The translations under genes were made by a program, and so were the position numbers. Under the pieces are notes generated by a model. It did not search any database. It was not told the origin of the DNA and was given only the letters and a program-made list of their open reading frames with translations. DNA of 7,758 nt from an uncultured Bacillota bacterium (GTDB lineage: Bacteria; Bacillota; Clostridia; Christensenellales; UBA1242): the NCBI GenBank assembly GCA_949282835.1, contig CASDQU010000076.1:1-7758 (forward strand). The letters run 5' to 3'. This document shows positions 4,795 to 7,758 of this stretch, in pieces (positions within the stretch are counted from its first letter, which is position 1; each line of letters opens with the position of its first letter).

Positions 4795-5634
4795 ATGAAA
4801 TTTAAAATTGTGGCAGATGCCTCATGTGATATTCCACAAGAATTTATGGAAAAATATGATATAACAATCATTCCAATAGAAGTTATGTTTGGAGAGGAGC
4901 TTTACCCTGAGGGTTTGCCAACACGCGAGTTTTATCAAAAAATGCAAGAGAGCGGAATAATTCCTAAAACCGCCATGCCTAATGCCTATAAATTTGAAAA
5001 CTTTTATAGACCTTATGTAAATAAAGAGGATGTCTTTGTGATTACTGTTCTTATTTCAATGGAAATGAGTACCACAAAATTGCAGGCGCAAATGGCTGCA
5101 GATAGTCTTGGAATGAAAAATGTGTTTATAGAGGAAAGTGCATCCACCACTCTTGGACAGGGCGCAATCATTATAGAGCTATGCAAATTTATTGAAAAAG
5201 AGCAAAACATTGAAAAAATTAAAGAGGAATTTTATCGCTTAAGGAAAAATATTCATGTTTACGCTATTATAAACGACCTTAAATATCTAAAAAATAGTGG
5301 AAGATTGTCTTCTACTAGTGCAGTGATTGGTTCAATGCTCAGCGTAAAACCTATTGTATCAATCGAACAAGGAAAGGTGTTAAATATTGCAAAATGTATG
5401 GGAGTGCTTAAAGCGGAAGCCTTCTTAATAAGCAAACTTGTCAATATGGACAGTGCTCATCCATTATACATAGTTCATTCAGACACGCCAGAATCGGCAG
5501 AAAGATTGGCTCAAAAAATGAAACCTTTACTGCAAGAGGGACAGGACATTATTGTAGGTGAAATAGGTTGCGTGGTTGGGTCTCATGTAGGCGCTAAATG
5601 TTATGGCTATGGTTATTTCACTAAAGATAATTAA
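4795..5634 (+). CDS. DegV family protein (fatty-acid-binding, FakB-like)
   Basis: The 279-aa length is normal for the DegV family, whose members hold a fatty acid in a pocket between two alpha/beta domains. As FakB proteins they present it to the kinase FakA for entry into phospholipid synthesis. Family landmarks are KIVADASCDIP at the N-terminus, KTAMPN at 58-63 (usual TSQPS), ISMEMSTT at 87-94, DLKYLKNSGRLSS at 161-173, GSMLSVKPI at 179-187 and IGCVVGSHVGAK at 257-268. Likely ligand-carboxylate residues by family alignment are T59, S88 or S92, R170 and H264. The second half of the TSQPS motif is changed (A60, M61, N63), so the ligand range may differ. The ATG at 4795 has GGAGG 4 nt upstream. 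The gene stands alone, ends at a bidirectional terminator and has no fakA neighbour here. Most genomes of this group carry several copies. Confidence 0.93.
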   Translation: MKFKIVADASCDIPQEFMEKYDITIIPIEVMFGEELYPEGLPTREFYQKMQESGIIPKTAMPNAYKFENFYRPYVNKEDVFVITVLISMEMSTTKLQAQMAADSLGMKNVFIEESASTTLGQGAIIIELCKFIEKEQNIEKIKEEFYRLRKNIHVYAIINDLKYLKNSGRLSSTSAVIGSMLSVKPIVSIEQGKVLNIAKCMGVLKAEAFLISKLVNMDSAHPLYIVHSDTPESAERLAQKMKPLLQEGQDIIVGEIGCVVGSHVGAKCYGYGYFTKDN

Positions 5635-5642
5635 TTTTGTTT

Positions 5643-5692
5643 AAAAAAGGCAGCCTAAAAAGTTTATTGCTTTTTATAAGGCTGTCTTTTTT
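5643..5692. terminator. Bidirectional intrinsic terminator between degV and the U32 gene
   Basis: AAAAAAGGCAGCCT (5643-5656) pairs with AGGCTGTCTTTTTT (5679-5692) over 14 bp with one wobble, and an inner AAAAAG/CTTTTT stem extends it. T-runs are present on both strands (5687-5692 on plus; complement of 5648-5643 on minus). It can therefore end both degV transcripts and leftward transcripts from the U32 operon. Confidence 0.85.
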
Positions 5693-5697
5693 AATAT

Positions 5698-5840
5698 AGT
5701 CGGAAGCCAAACTTGCTTGCAAGAGTGAGGCTGAGGTCATACACACTATGTGATGACACAATTTATTGTGTGTTTTGCGTTAGCAAAATTAAAATTTAAC
5801 TTGTTTAAATTTTAAAATCATATAGTTCATGCTTCCTACT
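5698..5840. repeat. 143-bp multi-hairpin element with terminal inverted repeats
   Basis: The ends AGTCGGAAGC (5698-5707) and GCTTCCTACT (5831-5840) are inverted repeats matching at 9 of 10 positions. Between them lie hairpins back to back: CTTGC/GCAAG (5712-5716, 5719-5723) nested within AGCC/GGCT, TCATaCACA/TGTGATGA (5737-5745, 5749-5756), ACACAAT/ATTGTGT (5756-5762, 5765-5771), TTTTGC/GCAAAA (5773-5778, 5783-5788), and a perfect 11-bp TTAAAATTTAA/TTAAATTTTAA (5789-5799, 5805-5815). No open frame is present. It resembles a small non-autonomous repeat. Its right end overlaps the U32 gene's stop codon. It shares no obvious sequence with the element at 667-937. Confidence 0.5.
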
Positions 5841-7017
5841 TTTCAATTCTCAAAATGTCGCCTGCTTTTAATTGGTAAGGACAATCTACCTCGACTATTT
5901 GTTGTACCAATTTTACATCCTCTAGCCTCTGCCCTTTTTCATCTGTAATATTTTGAATTTTGAGTGTTTTTAAAAAGTTATCGTTTGGCGCAAGTATTTC
6001 CAAAATATCGCCTTCTTTGAAACGGTTACGCATTTCAAGCTTTACCCGGCCATTTTGGGCATCTTCTTTGGCTACAGCAACAAAAATATATGTTTGCACT
6101 GGCATAGAATTTTCTAAATATTCTTTATTGTTATCATTAAACATAAATCCTGTCGTATATCTTCTGTGGCTGGTCTTTTCAAGCTCTCTATGAAGTATGT
6201 CATAATCTTTAAAACCGTCTATCGCCCTTCTATAGGCATTGACAACACTAGCCACATAATAATCAGATTTCATCCTGCCTTCTATTTTGAAACTTGTCAC
6301 TCCTGCCTTTATAAGCTCATCTAAATGGTCAATCAGGCATAAATCTTTAGAATTTAAAATATATGTTCCTCTCTCATCTTCCTCAATAGGAAGCTCGTCT
6401 TCTCTATTCTCTTCTCGAATGTAATATTTCCATCTGCAAGCCTGCACGCATGCACCACGATTGCTATCTCTGCCTGTGAGATAATTTGAAAGCAGACATC
6501 TGCCAGAATATGAAATACACATAGCGCCATGCACAAAAACTTCAAGTTCAAGCTCTGGTAAATTTTTATGAATATTCTCAACTTGTTTAAGGCTAAGCTC
6601 TCGCGCAAGCACGATGCGGCTAGCACCTAGCAAGGCACAAACCTTGGCGCTATGAGAATTATTGATGTTTGCCTGGGTTGAAACATGCACATTTATTTGC
6701 GGAAAATGTTTTTTAATGTATGAAATAAGCCCCAAATCAGACACAATAACGCCATCAGCGCCCGCTTTTACTAATAGATTAAGGTAATCATCAATACCAT
6801 TAAAATCTTCATCATTGGCAACGATATTTATAGTTACATAGCCTTTTTTGCCCTGGCTATGCAAATATTTGAAGGCTTGCAATATTTCTTCATCGGTAAA
6901 ATTGCCCGCAAAAGCTCTCAGTCCAAATTTTTTACCTGAAAAATAGACAGCGTCTGCACCAAAATGCAAGGCTGTTTTAAGTTTTTCAAAATTGCCAGCT
7001 GGCGCTAATAGTTCCAT
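5836..7017 (-). CDS. Peptidase U32 family protein, likely tRNA 5-hydroxyuridine synthesis (TrhP/YrrO type)
   Basis: The 393-aa protein is a full-length member of the U32 family. It opens with ELLAPAGNFEKLKTAL, typical of the TIM-barrel part. The U32 signature runs through EVFVHGAMCISYSGRC (159-174). Four cysteines (C167, C174, C190, C194) are placed as the iron-sulfur ligands of the TrhP/RlhA group. FKIEGRMKSDYYVA (243-256) and HRRYTTGFM (284-292) are further family blocks, and a C-terminal beta-barrel domain fills about 310-393. By family knowledge such proteins use prephenate to hydroxylate U34 of tRNAs; the older peptidase label is doubtful. B. subtilis has two (YrrN, YrrO), and this length and layout fit YrrO better. 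The ATG at 7017 has AAAGGAG about 6 nt upstream. The gene follows the pnuC-like gene by 17 nt, so they share an operon. The stop lies inside a repeat end. Confidence 0.88.
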   Translation of the reverse strand: MELLAPAGNFEKLKTALHFGADAVYFSGKKFGLRAFAGNFTDEEILQAFKYLHSQGKKGYVTINIVANDEDFNGIDDYLNLLVKAGADGVIVSDLGLISYIKKHFPQINVHVSTQANINNSHSAKVCALLGASRIVLARELSLKQVENIHKNLPELELEVFVHGAMCISYSGRCLLSNYLTGRDSNRGACVQACRWKYYIREENREDELPIEEDERGTYILNSKDLCLIDHLDELIKAGVTSFKIEGRMKSDYYVASVVNAYRRAIDGFKDYDILHRELEKTSHRRYTTGFMFNDNNKEYLENSMPVQTYIFVAVAKEDAQNGRVKLEMRNRFKEGDILEILAPNDNFLKTLKIQNITDEKGQRLEDVKLVQQIVEVDCPYQLKAGDILRIEK

Positions 7018-7034
7018 TTTTTCTCCTTTATCTT

Positions 7035-7758
7035 TTAATCTTGTCTTTCAATGTCTACTTTCTCACTATCAGATTTATCTTTGATATTTTCTTCATCTAG
7101 CGACAATGGCTGCAAATCGTTGTTTGCTTGAGCTTTTGGCTTTTTAAGCCAACTAATAGCACCATCAATGTTAGAAGCCAAAAATGCCACAAGAGATATT
7201 ATCATAGGCACAGTTTCCAAACTGCCGCCCTCTCCTCCTTTGATGATTGGTATTGTCCAAAGCAAAATTTGTATAAGGTTCAAAATCATAAAAGCAAAAA
7301 ACATCTTGCCATCTTGCCTTAAAATTAGATAATTGCCAACTAATCCAACAACACTAGATATCACCGCAATGACAAGATTTGGCGTGGCAAAATACCAAAG
7401 CATAAAATAAATACCCACGCTCAAAACCGCCACCACACTCAAAAGTATCAGCCATTCTCTCCAACTAATAGCATGATTTTGCACTTTGTCGCTCTTCTTA
7501 TACCAGCTTACACATGTCCAAATCAAGATTGGCACTGACAAGCCTCCATAGATTATAACTTCGCCCCAATTTTTATAAATGACAGATTGTACTATGTACA
7601 TGCCAACATAAATCAAGCCAAAAATTATACTTATTTTATATTTCTTTGAAAGTGTCCTTACATAAAGCACTCCAAACAGGGCTGCAACAATGCTTATAGC
7701 TGAACTTTTTACCAAAATAGATGCAATTATCACACCTATAATTCCTAATATATAGATG
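7035..7758 (-). CDS. pnuC: PnuC-like nicotinamide riboside transporter (5' end outside window)
   Basis: The frame is open to the right edge (240 residues visible, beginning IYILGIIGVIIASILV), so the true start lies outside. The internal GTG at 7733 is probably just a valine in the first membrane helix. There are about seven hydrophobic segments. Family-like features include YVGMYIVQSVIYKNWGEVII with the following P and W-x-x-x-W, and near the end NYLILRQDGKMFFAFM, then SNIDGAISWLKK. PnuC proteins move nicotinamide riboside (or related vitamins) by facilitated diffusion, trapped by phosphorylation inside. After the last membrane segment comes an acidic, charged tail of about 35 residues (KPKAQANNDLQPLSLDEENIKDKSDSEKVDIERQD) that PnuC proteins usually lack. 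Substrate cannot be fixed, since paralogues carry thiamine or riboflavin. The U32 gene follows in the same operon. Confidence 0.75.
   Translation of the reverse strand, partial: IYILGIIGVIIASILVKSSAISIVAALFGVLYVRTLSKKYKISIIFGLIYVGMYIVQSVIYKNWGEVIIYGGLSVPILIWTCVSWYKKSDKVQNHAISWREWLILLSVVAVLSVGIYFMLWYFATPNLVIAVISSVVGLVGNYLILRQDGKMFFAFMILNLIQILLWTIPIIKGGEGGSLETVPMIISLVAFLASNIDGAISWLKKPKAQANNDLQPLSLDEENIKDKSDSEKVDIERQD

Noticed and set aside
6354..6626. 90-codon minus-strand open frame within the U32 gene
   Set aside because: Out-of-frame shadow of a well-conserved gene on the same strand.
7733..7733. GTG 7733 as the true start of the pnuC-like gene
   Set aside because: The frame stays open and hydrophobic (IYILGIIG) to the window edge, and no ribosome binding site precedes the GTG.

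Overview
The window reads as chromosome of a low-GC, Gram-positive (Bacillota, Clostridia-like) bacterium. The base composition is A+T rich, ribosome binding sites are strong AGGAG types, promoters are sigma-A-like, and the gene set (LexA, a Spo0A-type DNA-binding domain, a DegV/FakB protein, a U32 tRNA-hydroxylation protein, a PnuC-type transporter) suits that group. Nothing in the sequence fixes genus or species. No rRNA, tRNA, CRISPR array, transposase or complete prophage is visible.

Left part (1-960): the 3' end of one gene is followed 10 nt later by a 151-aa zinc-ribbon protein. Their C-termini are clearly related, so this is a tandem paralogue pair, an arrangement often seen for immunity-like or CPCC-type accessory proteins. 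After them comes about 270 bp of non-coding DNA folded into successive hairpins and bounded by imperfect terminal inverted repeats, so it looks MITE-like. Then, on the minus strand, comes metG (959-2557), a compact methionyl-tRNA synthetase whose stop codon lies inside its own terminator hairpin.

Middle part (2560-4800) is a cluster of regulators. lexA (2870-3460) has a promoter overlapped downstream by a perfect palindrome of the GAAC/GTTC type, and is co-transcribed with a 62-aa eight-cysteine protein. Two tandem terminators follow, only 20 nt ahead of a 126-aa protein with a sigma-region-4-like helix-turn-helix. The 3' arm of the first terminator can pair with the second, so the pair could form an attenuator or antiterminator. 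Facing this gene is a 127-aa protein that is a Spo0A C-terminal DNA-binding domain with no receiver domain. LexA, the cysteine-rich protein, the sigma-like protein and the orphan Spo0A domain lie within 1.7 kb; this is the least ordinary part of the window. Whether they act together is inference.

Right part (4800-7758): degV (plus strand) converges on a minus-strand pair, a pnuC-like transporter (5' end outside the window) followed 17 nt later by a U32-family protein of the TrhP type. Between degV and the U32 gene lie a bidirectional terminator and a second, different multi-hairpin element of about 143 bp with terminal inverted repeats, whose right end covers the U32 stop codon.
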